This document shows, piece after piece, positions 18,382-26,903 of a stretch of 64,000 nt of DNA. The DNA is from Streptomyces sp. AC550_RSS872 (GTDB lineage Bacteria; Actinomycetota; Actinomycetes; Streptomycetales; Streptomycetaceae): NCBI RefSeq assembly GCF_019049285.1, contig NZ_JAGMUL010000128.1:1-64000 (forward strand), read 5' to 3'. The position numbers and the translations under genes are program-made. How positions within the stretch are numbered: the first letter of the stretch is position 1; each line of letters begins with the position of its first letter. The notes under the pieces were generated by a model that saw only the letters and a list, made by a program, of their open reading frames with translations, was not told the DNA's origin and ran no database searches.

Positions 18382-19470
18382 TCAGGTGAGCCCGGCCGAG
18401 GCGCACGCGGCTCCGAGTGGGGGGGTGCAGATCTGCCGGATCGTGTACACCCCGTCCTTGACCAGGGTGTCCTTGATGTTGTCGACGGTCACGGACACCG
18501 GGGTGAGCATCACGGCCGGAACCCGCCCCCCACCGCGTGTCGTCACCTGGTCCTGGCCGACCCGGTCGAGGCTCTCACCGCGGGCCGCGGCCACGGCCAT
18601 GGCGGCGCCGGCCGCGGCCTCGGGTTCGAACGGCTTGTATACGGTCATGTACTGGTCGCCGCCGACGATGCGCCGCACCGCCGCGAGTTCGGCGTCCTGC
18701 CCCGTGATCGGGGGCACCGGGTCCACCTTGTTCGCCTTGAGGGCGGAGATGCTGCCGGCGGCGAGGCCGTCGTTGGCGGCGTAGACCCCCTGGATGTTGT
18801 CGACGCCGAGCGCGGAGATGGCGCCCGACATGTTCAGGTGCGCGGCCTCGGTCCGCCACTGGAGCGTGTCGTACGCCTTGCCGATCTTCACCTTCCCCAT
18901 GAGCACGTCCAGTGCGCCCTTTCGGAACAGCAACGCGTTGGGGTCGCTGGGATCGCCGTTCATCATGACGATCTGGGCGCCCGGCACCTCGTCGCCCATG
19001 GCCTTCAGCAGCGCTCTGCCCTGGAGCCTGCCGACCTCCTCGCCGTCGAAGGAGACGTACCCCGATATCGGGCCCTCGGCGAGGCGGTCGTAGGCGACGA
19101 CCGGGACGTCGGCCTCCACCGCCTTGCGGACGGAGGCGGCGAGCGACGTGCTGTCCACCGCCACGAGCAGGATCGCGTCGACGCCCTTGGTGATCATCGA
19201 GTTCATCTGCGCCTGCTGCATGGCCACATCGCCCTTGGCGTTGGCCTGCTCGATCGTGCAGTCACGGCACCGTTCCTTGATCTCCTTGTCGAGCAGAGGC
19301 TTGTCCCGGGTCTCCCAGCGCGCCGTGGTGACGTCCGGCAGCAGCACCCCGATCATCGGTGCGTTCCCCTCGGCGGAGTCGCTCCCCCCGTCCGCCCCGC
19401 AGGCCCCGAGGGCCACGGCCGTCGAAACCGCGGTCAGGGCGAGAACCGCGCTCCGGATGCGGGCCTTCAT
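18382..19470 (-). CDS. Xylose-type sugar-binding lipoprotein (first copy)
   Basis: 362 residues, lipoprotein signal with lipobox LGAC, then a periplasmic-binding-protein fold of the XylF/RbsB class: IGVLLPDVTTARWETRDKP, VPVVAYDRLAEGPISGYV, VYAANDGLAAG and PPITGQDAELAAVRRI. YDRL and TGQDAE are typical of xylose-binding proteins. GGGAGG precedes the ATG. It feeds the ATPase and permease downstream. Long stretches are identical to the lipoprotein at 22355-23437, so the two are paralogues. Confidence 0.92.
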   Translation of the reverse strand: MKARIRSAVLALTAVSTAVALGACGADGGSDSAEGNAPMIGVLLPDVTTARWETRDKPLLDKEIKERCRDCTIEQANAKGDVAMQQAQMNSMITKGVDAILLVAVDSTSLAASVRKAVEADVPVVAYDRLAEGPISGYVSFDGEEVGRLQGRALLKAMGDEVPGAQIVMMNGDPSDPNALLFRKGALDVLMGKVKIGKAYDTLQWRTEAAHLNMSGAISALGVDNIQGVYAANDGLAAGSISALKANKVDPVPPITGQDAELAAVRRIVGGDQYMTVYKPFEPEAAAGAAMAVAAARGESLDRVGQDQVTTRGGGRVPAVMLTPVSVTVDNIKDTLVKDGVYTIRQICTPPLGAACASAGLT

Positions 19471-19591
19471 GCGGGAGACCTCCCTTGTCCTTCGCCCGGC
19501 GTGGCGAGGAGGCGCTCATGGTGTCGAGGACGCGTGTGCGGGTACGGGGCCACCCCAGGCGTAAGGGCCGGGTCCTTGGACGTGGCAGGAC

Positions 19592-19603
19592 GACCACGTG
19601 GTC
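19592..19603. promoter_or_regulatory. Perfect 12-bp palindrome between divergent transport and sensor genes
   Basis: GACCACGTGGTC is fully self-complementary and lies 122 bp upstream of the sugar-binding lipoprotein start and 220 bp upstream of the phosphatase start. It is a plausible operator for a LacI- or ROK-type repressor. The rest of 19471-19823 holds no gene. Confidence 0.4.
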
Positions 19604-19823
19604 AGTCTGACACCGGCCGCGGTGATCTGCGAACGCAGCGAAAGCGCCCCGAGGGGACGGGAACCGGCGGCGAACCAGCGGGGCGCCGACGGGAAACCAG
19701 CAGGCTGATATGTCCGGATCATCCAGATATGCGATTCTGGTGTGTGGAAGCGACCGGGGCGGCGGGAGGTGGTGCCCCGATCCCCTAAGGCACCTCCGGC
19801 ACGGACGGGAGGTAGGCGCGGAC

Positions 19824-22334
19824 ATGCCGCACGACGGCCGTGCCCGGACCGGAGTTTCGGCGCCGGGGGCATGGGAGGTCGGCACCGCGGGCACCGGTTC
19901 ACCGCCTACGGAGCCGGAACCTGTCACGAGTGACCGTGCCCTCACCTTCGCCGGAGCCGCGCTGGCCGCGGTCTACGCGCCCACCGCCGGGGACGAGGAA
20001 CTTCAGCTGGTCGAAACGGTCGGCGCCGCCCCCGAGTACCGGCTGCCGGAACGGCTGTCCGTGTCGGGCGGCTCGGCCGCCACCCACGCCTTCCGCACCG
20101 ACCGCCCGCTGTGGCTGAACGCCGCGGCCCTCGCCTCCTACCCCGTGGGCGCCCCGACGCCGCCGCGCGCCAGGTCGGCCTCGCTCGGCGCGCTGCCCCT
20201 GGAGCGGGAGGGCACCCGGCTGGGCTGCCTCGTCGTCGTGGGCGCCTCCGCGGACGGCTTCGACGCCGGGCAACAGCGCTTCCTGGAGCGGTACGCCGAC
20301 GCGGTCGCGGGCCTGCTGCTGGCCGAGTCCGGCCGGCCCGCGCAGCCGTCCCTGCTCGGCCGGGCCCTGCGCGGTCTGCGCGTCGGCACCTTCGTCCTGG
20401 TGCCGGACACCGGCCTGATCGAGGCCGACAGCACCCTGCTCGAACTGGTCGGCACCACGCCCGACGGCTTCGACGGCAAGGCCGACACCCTGCTCGCGCA
20501 CGCCCTCCCGGAGGACATGCCCGCGCTGATGTCCGTCCTGGAGGCGTCCGCCCAGGCGCCGGGCCGACGGGAGCTGGAGTTCCGGGTCCGCTGCCCCACC
20601 GGGGAAATGCGTTGGCTGAGCCTGATCTGCCGGATGGTGGCGCACATCGACGATCGGCCCGAGCAGGTGCTGGGCGTGGTGACGGCCACCTCGGTCAAGA
20701 GCCGCAGCGCCGACGACGTCGCCCGGATCCAGTGGCTGACCGCCGTGCTCGACGACGCCGCGACGGTCCGGGACGTCGGCCGTGTGGCGGTCGCCGCGCT
20801 GCGCGAGCCGCTGGGCGCCGACCGGGTGGCGCTCGCCGACGTCCGGGACGACCGGCTCGTGGTCACCCTGCTCGATCCGCCCCAGCCCGACGCCTGGCCG
20901 GACCTGTGGCGCGCCCAGTGGCGTTCCGAGTGGCCCGACGCGCCGGTCAGTGCCCTGCCCACCCTCCAACTGGCCCTGCGGGACGGCCGTATGGACCTCT
21001 GGCCCGCCGGCACGGCCCTCGAACCGGGACTCGCCGGCATCGGCGCCGGAGGCCTCGCCGTCCTGCCGCTCCCGGCGAAGGGCCGGGTCGCCGGAGTGTG
21101 CCTGGTCGGCTGGGACCAGCCGCACGAGTTCATCCCCGAGGAGCGGTCCCTGCTGACCGCCACCGCGGCCCTGATCGGCCAGGCCCTCAAGCGGGCGCAC
21201 GCCTACGACGCCGAGCAGGAACTCGCGACGATGCTCCAGCGCAGCCTGCTGCCCCGGCGGCTGCCCGAACTCCCCGGCGGCACTGCGGTCGCCCGCTACC
21301 TGCCCGCCAGACGCGGCCTTCAGGTGGGCGGCGACTGGTACGACGTCATCGCCCTGTCCGAGGACCGGGTCGCACTGGTCATCGGCGATGTGCAGGGACA
21401 CAGCGCCGGAGCCGCGACGATCATGGGCCAGATGCGTACGGCGGTCCGGGCGTACGCGGTCGAGGGCCACCCGCCCGACGTGGTCGTCTCCCACGCCAAC
21501 CGCCTCCTCGTCGGCATGGAGACCGACCTGTTCGCCACCTGCTGCTATGTCGAACTCGACATGGAGGAGGGCAACACCCTGGTCGTCCGCGCCGGACACC
21601 TCTCCCCGCTGCTGCGTCACCCCGACGGCCGTACCGAGGAGGTGGAGGTCGAGGGCGGGCCGCCGCTGGGGGTCCTCGCGGAGGCGGAGTTCCCCATGAC
21701 CGCGGTCGCCCTGACCCCCGGCACCGTGCTCGCCCTGGTCACCGACGGTCTGGTCGAGGCCGCCGATCTGCCCCTGGACGTGGGCATGGAGCGGACCCGC
21801 ACCGCGCTCGCCGCGGCCGACCCCGCGGATCCGGCCCGGATGGCGGACGCGCTGCTCGGCGACATCGGCCGACGCGAGGACGACGTGGCGCTGCTGCTGC
21901 TGCGCTACGACGGCATGAAGACCCGGCCGATCCGGGCCGGCTGGGTGGTGTGGCGGCTGCCCGACGCCGTCATGCACGCCCGGCGCTTCACCGCGCGCAC
22001 CCTGCGCCGGTGGAACGTCGAGGACACGGCCGACGCCGTGCTGCTCGTCGTGTCCGAACTGGTCACCAACGCCCTGATGCACACCCAGGGGTCCGTCCGC
22101 CTCGACCTGATGCTCCGCGGCGACCGGGTCCGGGTCTGCGTGAGCGACTCCTCGCCGCGCGCCCCCGCCAAGCCCGTGATCGTGGACTGGGAGTCGACCG
22201 GCGGCCGGGGTCTGCTCCTGGTCGAGGCGGTGTCGGACTCCTTCGGTTCGGTGCCGGTGGCAGGCGGAAAGCAGGTGTGGAGCGAGGTCACCGTGCCACG
22301 GGACGAGCCCGCCCCCGCCGACTCGAGGCTCTGA
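19824..22334 (+). CDS. Multidomain PP2C/SpoIIE-type phosphatase with sensor and ATPase domains
   Basis: 836 residues. Order by eye: GAF (about 20-150), PAS-like (about 165-280), second GAF (about 300-450), SpoIIE phosphatase (about 465-680; GGDWYDVIALSEDRVALVIGDVQGH and REDDVALLLLRY hold metal-binding Asp residues) and an RsbW-like ATPase domain (about 705-825; ELVTNALMHT, then STGGRGLLLVEAVSD). Such proteins control anti-sigma networks by dephosphorylating anti-sigma antagonists. The ATG at 19824 follows GGGAGGT. Its stop lies 20 nt before a sugar-binding lipoprotein gene, implying one transcript and a link between sugar sensing and sigma control. Confidence 0.9.
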   Translation: MPHDGRARTGVSAPGAWEVGTAGTGSPPTEPEPVTSDRALTFAGAALAAVYAPTAGDEELQLVETVGAAPEYRLPERLSVSGGSAATHAFRTDRPLWLNAAALASYPVGAPTPPRARSASLGALPLEREGTRLGCLVVVGASADGFDAGQQRFLERYADAVAGLLLAESGRPAQPSLLGRALRGLRVGTFVLVPDTGLIEADSTLLELVGTTPDGFDGKADTLLAHALPEDMPALMSVLEASAQAPGRRELEFRVRCPTGEMRWLSLICRMVAHIDDRPEQVLGVVTATSVKSRSADDVARIQWLTAVLDDAATVRDVGRVAVAALREPLGADRVALADVRDDRLVVTLLDPPQPDAWPDLWRAQWRSEWPDAPVSALPTLQLALRDGRMDLWPAGTALEPGLAGIGAGGLAVLPLPAKGRVAGVCLVGWDQPHEFIPEERSLLTATAALIGQALKRAHAYDAEQELATMLQRSLLPRRLPELPGGTAVARYLPARRGLQVGGDWYDVIALSEDRVALVIGDVQGHSAGAATIMGQMRTAVRAYAVEGHPPDVVVSHANRLLVGMETDLFATCCYVELDMEEGNTLVVRAGHLSPLLRHPDGRTEEVEVEGGPPLGVLAEAEFPMTAVALTPGTVLALVTDGLVEAADLPLDVGMERTRTALAAADPADPARMADALLGDIGRREDDVALLLLRYDGMKTRPIRAGWVVWRLPDAVMHARRFTARTLRRWNVEDTADAVLLVVSELVTNALMHTQGSVRLDLMLRGDRVRVCVSDSSPRAPAKPVIVDWESTGGRGLLLVEAVSDSFGSVPVAGGKQVWSEVTVPRDEPAPADSRL

Positions 22335-22354
22335 ACGGAACGAGGCGAGCTGCG

Positions 22355-23437
22355 ATGAGGACCCGTACGCTGCACGTGATCGCGGCGCTCGTCGCGGGAC
22401 TCATGACGGCTTCCCTGACCGCCTGCGGCGAGGACGACGGAGCGGGCACCGACGGCTTCACGGTCGGCCTGCTGCTCCCCAACCGGGTCACTCCGCGCTG
22501 GGAGCACTCCGACAAGCCACTGATCCAGCAGCGGCTCAGGGAGCTGTGCCCCGACTGCACGATGGTGTACGCCAACGCCGAGAACGACGCGGCGCGGCAG
22601 CGGCAGCAGATCGCCTCGATGATCACCAAGGGTGCGAAGGTCCTCATCCTCGCCCCGGCCGACAGCAAGGCGGTGCGCTCCTCGATCCAGGAGGCGCGGC
22701 AGTCGGGCGTCCCGGTCATCGCGTACGACCGCCTCGCCGAAGGCCCGATCTCGGGCTTCGTCAGCTTCGACGGCGCGCGGGTCGGCAGGCTTCAGGGCGA
22801 GGCACTGCTGAAGGCCATGGAGGAGAGGGGCAGGGGCAGAACCGTCGTGATGATGAACGGCGATCCCAGCAGCGCCAACGCGGCGTGGTTCCGCAAGGGC
22901 GCGATGTCCGTCATCTCGGGCAAGGCGAAGATCACCCGGTCGTACGAGACCGCGGGCTGGAGCCCGGAGAACGCGCACGCCAACATGACCGCCGCGATCT
23001 CCGCCCTCGGCGCGGACCGCATCGACGGCGTCGTGGCGGCCAACGACGCCCTCGCCGCCGGCGTCATCTCCGCGTTCAAGAAGGCCGGAGTCAAGGACCT
23101 CCCTCCCATCACCGGCCAGGACGCCGACCTGGAGGCCGTGCGGCGCATCGTCGAGGGCGAGCAGTACATGACGGTCTACAAACCGTTCGAGAAGGAAGCC
23201 GCGGCGGCCGCCGCCATGGCCGTCGCCGTGGGGCGCGGCGAGGGGGCCCGTGAGGTCTCCACCACGACGACCGACAGCCCGACCACCAAGGACATCCCGT
23301 CCATCCTGCTCACCCCGAACCTGGTGACGGCCGACAACCTGAGGCAGGCCCTCGTCAACGGCGGCCTCTACACCGTCGACCAGATCTGCACCCCGCAGCT
23401 CCGCTCCGCCTGCGACGCCATCGGCCTCACGAGGTGA
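22355..23437 (+). CDS. Xylose-type sugar-binding lipoprotein (second copy, orphan)
   Basis: 360 residues with lipobox LTAC and the same fold as the first copy: VGLLLPNRVTPRWEHSDKP, VPVIAYDRLAEGPISGFV, VVAANDALAAG, PPITGQDADLEAVRRI and EQYMTVYKPFE. No permease or ATPase follows, so it either uses the importer at 16253-18324 or works as an extracellular sensor for the phosphatase gene just upstream. Start ATG follows GAGGCGAG. Confidence 0.9.
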   Translation: MRTRTLHVIAALVAGLMTASLTACGEDDGAGTDGFTVGLLLPNRVTPRWEHSDKPLIQQRLRELCPDCTMVYANAENDAARQRQQIASMITKGAKVLILAPADSKAVRSSIQEARQSGVPVIAYDRLAEGPISGFVSFDGARVGRLQGEALLKAMEERGRGRTVVMMNGDPSSANAAWFRKGAMSVISGKAKITRSYETAGWSPENAHANMTAAISALGADRIDGVVAANDALAAGVISAFKKAGVKDLPPITGQDADLEAVRRIVEGEQYMTVYKPFEKEAAAAAAMAVAVGRGEGAREVSTTTTDSPTTKDIPSILLTPNLVTADNLRQALVNGGLYTVDQICTPQLRSACDAIGLTR

Positions 23438-23502
23438 GGACGACTGGTCGGCAGGGCGGCCCGGGAGCAGCATGGAAGAGGAGCGACCCAGGGAGGTCAG
23501 CC

Positions 23503-23679
23503 ATGAAGACCGGAGCCTCGGACTACGACCGCTGGCTGTATTCGCACACCCCCTCCCAGGCCGAGGGCGAACGTGACGAACCCGCGGAGCGCACCGCCGT
23601 GGAGCGGCACCCGGACGTCCCCAGGACCGAACCCTCCCAGGCCGAGGGGGAACGGGGGGACGATCTCAGTACCCCGTGA
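23503..23679 (+). CDS. Small hydrophilic protein with repeated PSQAEGER
   Basis: 58 residues preceded by GGGAGG. The octapeptide PSQAEGER appears twice (about residues 16-23 and 44-51), each in an acidic setting, and the DNA of the two copies is nearly identical. No signal peptide or membrane segment is seen. Function unknown. Confidence 0.55.
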   Translation: MKTGASDYDRWLYSHTPSQAEGERDEPAERTAVERHPDVPRTEPSQAEGERGDDLSTP

Positions 23680-23715
23680 TACTTTGAACGTGTTCAGAAA
23701 ATCAAGGGGGTACTG
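23667..23715 (+). promoter_or_regulatory. Inverted repeat pairing with the ribosome site of the next gene
   Basis: CAGTACCCC (23667-23675) is the exact complement of GGGGTACTG (23707-23715), and the right arm contains the GGGGG ribosome site for the gene at 23719. If both arms are on the same mRNA the hairpin would mask translation. GATACT near 23678 could instead start a transcript lacking the left arm. Confidence 0.35.
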
Positions 23716-23718
23716 GTC

Positions 23719-23991
23719 ATGCATGATCCGGTCGTCGCTGCCCAGCAGGACTCACCCGCCGCAGCCCTGGGACCCACCGCTCTCGCCTTCGGCGTCATCG
23801 CCGCCCTGACCTCGTTCGTCTTCTTCCCGTTCGCTCTGATCGCCGGCGGCCTGGCCGTCACCCTCGGCGCGGCGGGCATGCACCAAGCACGCCAGGGAGT
23901 CGGCCGGATGTGGCCCGCCACGCTCGGCACGATGCTCGGAACCGTCGGGCTGCTCGGCATCGCCGCCCTCCTCGGCGCCTGGTCCGCCTAG
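23719..23991 (+). CDS. Small membrane protein, two hydrophobic segments
   Basis: A 90-residue protein with segments LAFGVIAALTSFVFFPFALIAGGLAVTLG (about 22-50) and TLGTMLGTVGLLGIAALLGAW (about 68-88). It resembles the small DUF4190-like membrane proteins of actinobacteria, without a clear family motif. AAGGGGG lies upstream. Function unknown. Confidence 0.65.
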   Translation: MHDPVVAAQQDSPAAALGPTALAFGVIAALTSFVFFPFALIAGGLAVTLGAAGMHQARQGVGRMWPATLGTMLGTVGLLGIAALLGAWSA

Positions 23992-24014
23992 TTCGACGTC
24001 CTCTGGGATCAGGC

Positions 24015-24031
24015 ACCGCCGAGGCGGCGGT
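24015..24031. terminator. Short hairpin between convergent genes
   Basis: ACCGCC (24015-24020) pairs with GGCGGT (24026-24031) around a 5-nt loop. It lies between two convergent stops and could act for both strands. The stem is short and lacks a T run. Confidence 0.35.
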
Positions 24032-24990
24032 CAGCGCGGACCTGAGGAGCCGTTCGTGGAGCGGTGCGCCCACTCCGGAGTCCAGACCTCTCCTTCCGGA
24101 GGGTCGTGGTGGACGGAGGCGAGGTACTCACGGACCGCGGTCAGCGCCGGGTGCGGATTGTCGGCATGCCAGAGGATCGAGTGCGGGTAGACCGGCGTCG
24201 GATCGCGCAGCGGGATCAGCCGCATGTCGTAGCCGGCGGGCCAGACGAGGGGTGTCTGGGCGCCGAGGAAGGTCGCCAGGGTCGAGGAAGCGGCGATCGT
24301 GTCGATGAGGGCCTCGACCCCGAAGTTGGGGCCGGTCGCCTCGATGGTCAGCCCGAAGTCGGCGGCGAGCGCGTCGTAGTACGCGGTCCACTCCGCGCCC
24401 GGGACGTTGCCCGGCATCCAGATCCGGTGGCCGGCCAACTGGGCGGGGGAGACCGAGGCGGCGCGGGCGAACGGGTGGGCGGAGCCGGTGAACAGGTGGA
24501 TCGGCTCGTCGTGGACCGGGGTGAACTCGATGCCGTCCGGGATCCGCTGCCCCGGCATGGTGACCGCCCGGAACGTGGCGTCGATGACGCCGTCCCGGAC
24601 GGCCGCGACGGCCTCCTCCGCGCCGGGCAGCGTCACGATGTCGAGGGCGATCTCGGGGTGGGCGCGATGGAAGTCGCGCAGGTGCCCGGCCAGCGAGACC
24701 CGTCGGCCGACCACGTCGATGCGCAGGGCACGGCTCCCGGGACGCACCGAGGCCCGCGCCCGCTCCTCGGCCTGGAGCAGGGCCCGCGCATGGGACAGGA
24801 ACGCCTGCCCGTCGATGGTGAGCTCGGCCCCGCGCGGTGTGCGGGTCAGCAGCCGTACGCCGATGTCCCGCTCCAGGGTGGCGACGCGCTTGGAGACGGC
24901 CTGCTGGGTGAGGGCCAGGTCGACGGCGGCCTTCTGGAACTGCCCGGCGTCGGCGACGGCGACGAAGGTGCGTACGGCGTTGAAATCCAC
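24031..24990 (-). CDS. LysR-family transcriptional regulator
   Basis: 319 residues: N-terminal winged HTH (VDFNAVRTFVAVADAGQFQ, TQQAVSKRVATLERDIGVRLL) and a LysR substrate-binding domain with LRIDVVGRRVS and FHRAHPEIALDIVTL. The GTG at 24988-24990 starts at the usual family boundary, though only a weak ribosome site precedes it. It lies downstream of a thioesterase-like gene on the same strand and may regulate it. Confidence 0.88.
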   Translation of the reverse strand: MDFNAVRTFVAVADAGQFQKAAVDLALTQQAVSKRVATLERDIGVRLLTRTPRGAELTIDGQAFLSHARALLQAEERARASVRPGSRALRIDVVGRRVSLAGHLRDFHRAHPEIALDIVTLPGAEEAVAAVRDGVIDATFRAVTMPGQRIPDGIEFTPVHDEPIHLFTGSAHPFARAASVSPAQLAGHRIWMPGNVPGAEWTAYYDALAADFGLTIEATGPNFGVEALIDTIAASSTLATFLGAQTPLVWPAGYDMRLIPLRDPTPVYPHSILWHADNPHPALTAVREYLASVHHDPPEGEVWTPEWAHRSTNGSSGPR

Positions 24991-25145
24991 GCCGCCACCG
25001 TATCCGTACAACGGGGTGTTGTTCCTCGCTGGCGTGCCGGTTGTTTGATTCACCTGCTCACCATCCCTCTGGATGAGGGCTGGTCGGTGCGGAGTGCGGC
25101 TCTGATCAACGATCTGTTGTACCTCTGGCGCGCAGAAGCTCAGGC

Positions 25146-25202
25146 CGACCCAACTGGGACTACCGGCACACCTGGGTGCGCGACGCGTCCCTGTCGATGC
25201 GC
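25146..25202 (+). pseudogene. Relic of a GH15 glucoside hydrolase gene
   Basis: In one frame the bases 25152-25202 read NWDYRHTWVRDASLSMR, a near-perfect copy of the catalytic-cleft motif of GH15 glucoamylases and trehalases (NWDYRxxWxRDAS). No other part of a GH15 gene is visible on either side, and the stretch 24991-25216 is otherwise non-coding. It is taken as a fragment of a lost gene. Confidence 0.5.
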
Positions 25203-25216
25203 GTTCAGTGGTGACG

Positions 25217-25939
25217 TCAGGACACTGGCCTGGGGTCGATCCACAACGCCTCGGAGACGGCACACAGTTCGCCCTCGGCCGTGGCCAGCGCCGCGCCCAC
25301 CGTGTGCTTGCGGCCGGATTCCGACAGCAGCCAGGCGTAGGAGATGTACGGCTCACCTGTGGTGACCGGCCGCAGAATCGTGCCCGTGAGGGATGCGGTG
25401 ACCGCGCCCGGGCGCTGGGTGCCGAGGAAGCGGCCCGCCCAGTTTCCGGGGCAGTCCAGGGCGCTCCAGACGAGGGCGGGCGGGAGCAGGCCGTTCGGGT
25501 CGGCGAAGGCGGGGGACGGGGTCCAGGCGGAGGCCACCAGGTCGAGATCCGGCACCGGGGCGCAGTACACCCGTAGACCGCGGTCGGCGGCGCGCAGGCC
25601 GCAGCCGAAGCAGTCGACCACACCCGACGGCGGCGCCGACCGGAACCGCTCGGACGCGGCGGCCGCCTGGTCCCAGGTGGGCGCGGCCGGCGCGTCGAGC
25701 GGCAACTCGGCGGGGCGCGCCGTGGCGAAGGGCCGCTCGGTGTCGCCCAACTCCACGCCGTCGTCCGTGGTTTCGGTGATCCGTACGGGGGTCTCCACGG
25801 GGACCGGGCCACGGAAGTCGACTCGCACGGTCCGTGCGCTGGACCTTTCCGCCAGTACGCCCGCGACATATCCGCCGAAGGCGACTCCGGGGTAGCCGGA
25901 GTACAGCTCGGGCACCACGATCGCTTCACTCGTTGTCAT
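25217..25939 (-). CDS. Hotdog-fold thioesterase-like protein
   Basis: 240 residues. The N-terminal part SGYPGVAFGGYVAGVLAE and the C-terminal TASLTGTILRPVTTGEP suggest a double hotdog (acyl-CoA thioesterase/PaaI-like) fold. A central CFGCGL motif with two Cys is unusual for a thioesterase. No catalytic residue can be assigned safely. The next gene on the strand is the LysR regulator. Confidence 0.6.
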   Translation of the reverse strand: MTTSEAIVVPELYSGYPGVAFGGYVAGVLAERSSARTVRVDFRGPVPVETPVRITETTDDGVELGDTERPFATARPAELPLDAPAAPTWDQAAAASERFRSAPPSGVVDCFGCGLRAADRGLRVYCAPVPDLDLVASAWTPSPAFADPNGLLPPALVWSALDCPGNWAGRFLGTQRPGAVTASLTGTILRPVTTGEPYISYAWLLSESGRKHTVGAALATAEGELCAVSEALWIDPRPVS

Positions 25940-25990
25940 GATCCCTACTTCACCACAGGCAGAATTGTCGAGGGCTTGTCGGTGTGCGCC

Positions 25991-26021
25991 GGGCCCCCGC
26001 CGAGCGTGTCGGAGGGGGCCC
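25991..26021 (-). terminator. Hairpin terminator after the conservon operon
   Basis: GGGCCCCC (25991-25998) pairs with GGGGGCCC (26014-26021), and inner CCGA/TCGG continue the stem around a 5-nt loop. It lies 40 bp past the stop of the enoyl-CoA hydratase gene, on the leftward strand. There is no T run. Confidence 0.6.
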
Positions 26022-26060
26022 TGTGTCCGGCCGGCCGTAGATCACCGGGTCGGCGGGTGG

Positions 26061-26903
26061 TCACCTCGTGGCTGTGTGCGCGGTCAGCCGGGAGGTCAGG
26101 AGGTGGGCGTCGAGGAGGGCCATGTCGGCCGTGCGGGTGGCTTTCGCGTAGCCGGTGAGCATGCGTTTGGTGAGGACGAGTGCCTCCGGGGAGCGGCGGG
26201 CGAGAGGTTTGGTCCAGGCGGCGACGGTGTCGTCCAACTGGTCGAGGGGGGCGACCTTGTGCAGGAGGCCGAGCCGGTGGGCGGTGGCGGCGTCGAAGAT
26301 GTCGCAGGTGAGCATGAGTTCGCGGATGTGTGCGGCACCTACCTCCGAGACCAGCCGGCCCATGGCGCCGCCCCAGGCGGGCGCGAGGCCGACGCCGACC
26401 TCCGGCATGCGCAACCGGCAGGTGTCCGAGCCGGCGCGCAGATCGCAGTAGGCGGCGAGTGCGAGGCCTGCGCCGACGACCTTGCCGTGGAGCCGGGCGA
26501 TGGTGACGGCGTGGGTGTTCTCCAGGGCCTGGCACAGCCGGTGGGCCTTGTCCGCGATGCGGCGCAGGGAGGCTCCGGAGGGGTCCGTGGCCAGGGCGTC
26601 CTGGTACTCCTGGCGGTCCGCGCCCAGACAGAAGTCCTCGCCCAGGGAGGACAGGACGAGGATGCGGATGTCGGGTCGTTCGTGGAGGTCGTCGAGGACG
26701 GCGATGATCTCGTCCAGGACGGCGGCGCTCAGCGTGTCGTCCTGGCGGGTGGGGTTGAGCCGGACGTGGAGGACGGGGCCGGACTGCGCGATGTCCACGT
26801 GCACGGGTGCGAAAGCCGGTGCCGGTCCGGGCACCGGCACGGGTATGGGGACCGGTGTGGCGGCGGTGGTGGGGCTGGAGGTGGGGGCGGTGAGGGGGTT
26901 CAT
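26061..26903 (-). CDS. Enoyl-CoA hydratase/isomerase family protein
   Basis: 280 residues. After a Pro-rich leader of alternating Pro-Val/Pro-Ala (about residues 16-33), the crotonase fold follows: VLSSLGEDFCLGADRQ, ARLHGKVVGAGLALAAYCDLRAG and MPEVGVGLAPAWGGA. The usual second catalytic Glu region is present as PEVGVG. Its ATG overlaps the P450 stop (ATGA), so it is made with that P450. Such genes sit in secondary metabolism as well as beta-oxidation; its substrate may be the P450 product. Confidence 0.88.
   Translation of the reverse strand: MNPLTAPTSSPTTAATPVPIPVPVPGPAPAFAPVHVDIAQSGPVLHVRLNPTRQDDTLSAAVLDEIIAVLDDLHERPDIRILVLSSLGEDFCLGADRQEYQDALATDPSGASLRRIADKAHRLCQALENTHAVTIARLHGKVVGAGLALAAYCDLRAGSDTCRLRMPEVGVGLAPAWGGAMGRLVSEVGAAHIRELMLTCDIFDAATAHRLGLLHKVAPLDQLDDTVAAWTKPLARRSPEALVLTKRMLTGYAKATRTADMALLDAHLLTSRLTAHTATR

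Noticed and set aside
19899..22082. 727-codon antisense frame opposite the SpoIIE-type phosphatase
   Set aside because: Low-complexity translation, no ribosome site, and the sense strand has full domain support.
23503..23679. Repeat pair in the small protein gene as a mini CRISPR or REP element
   Set aside because: Only two copies, in frame, and both encode the same octapeptide behind a good ribosome site.
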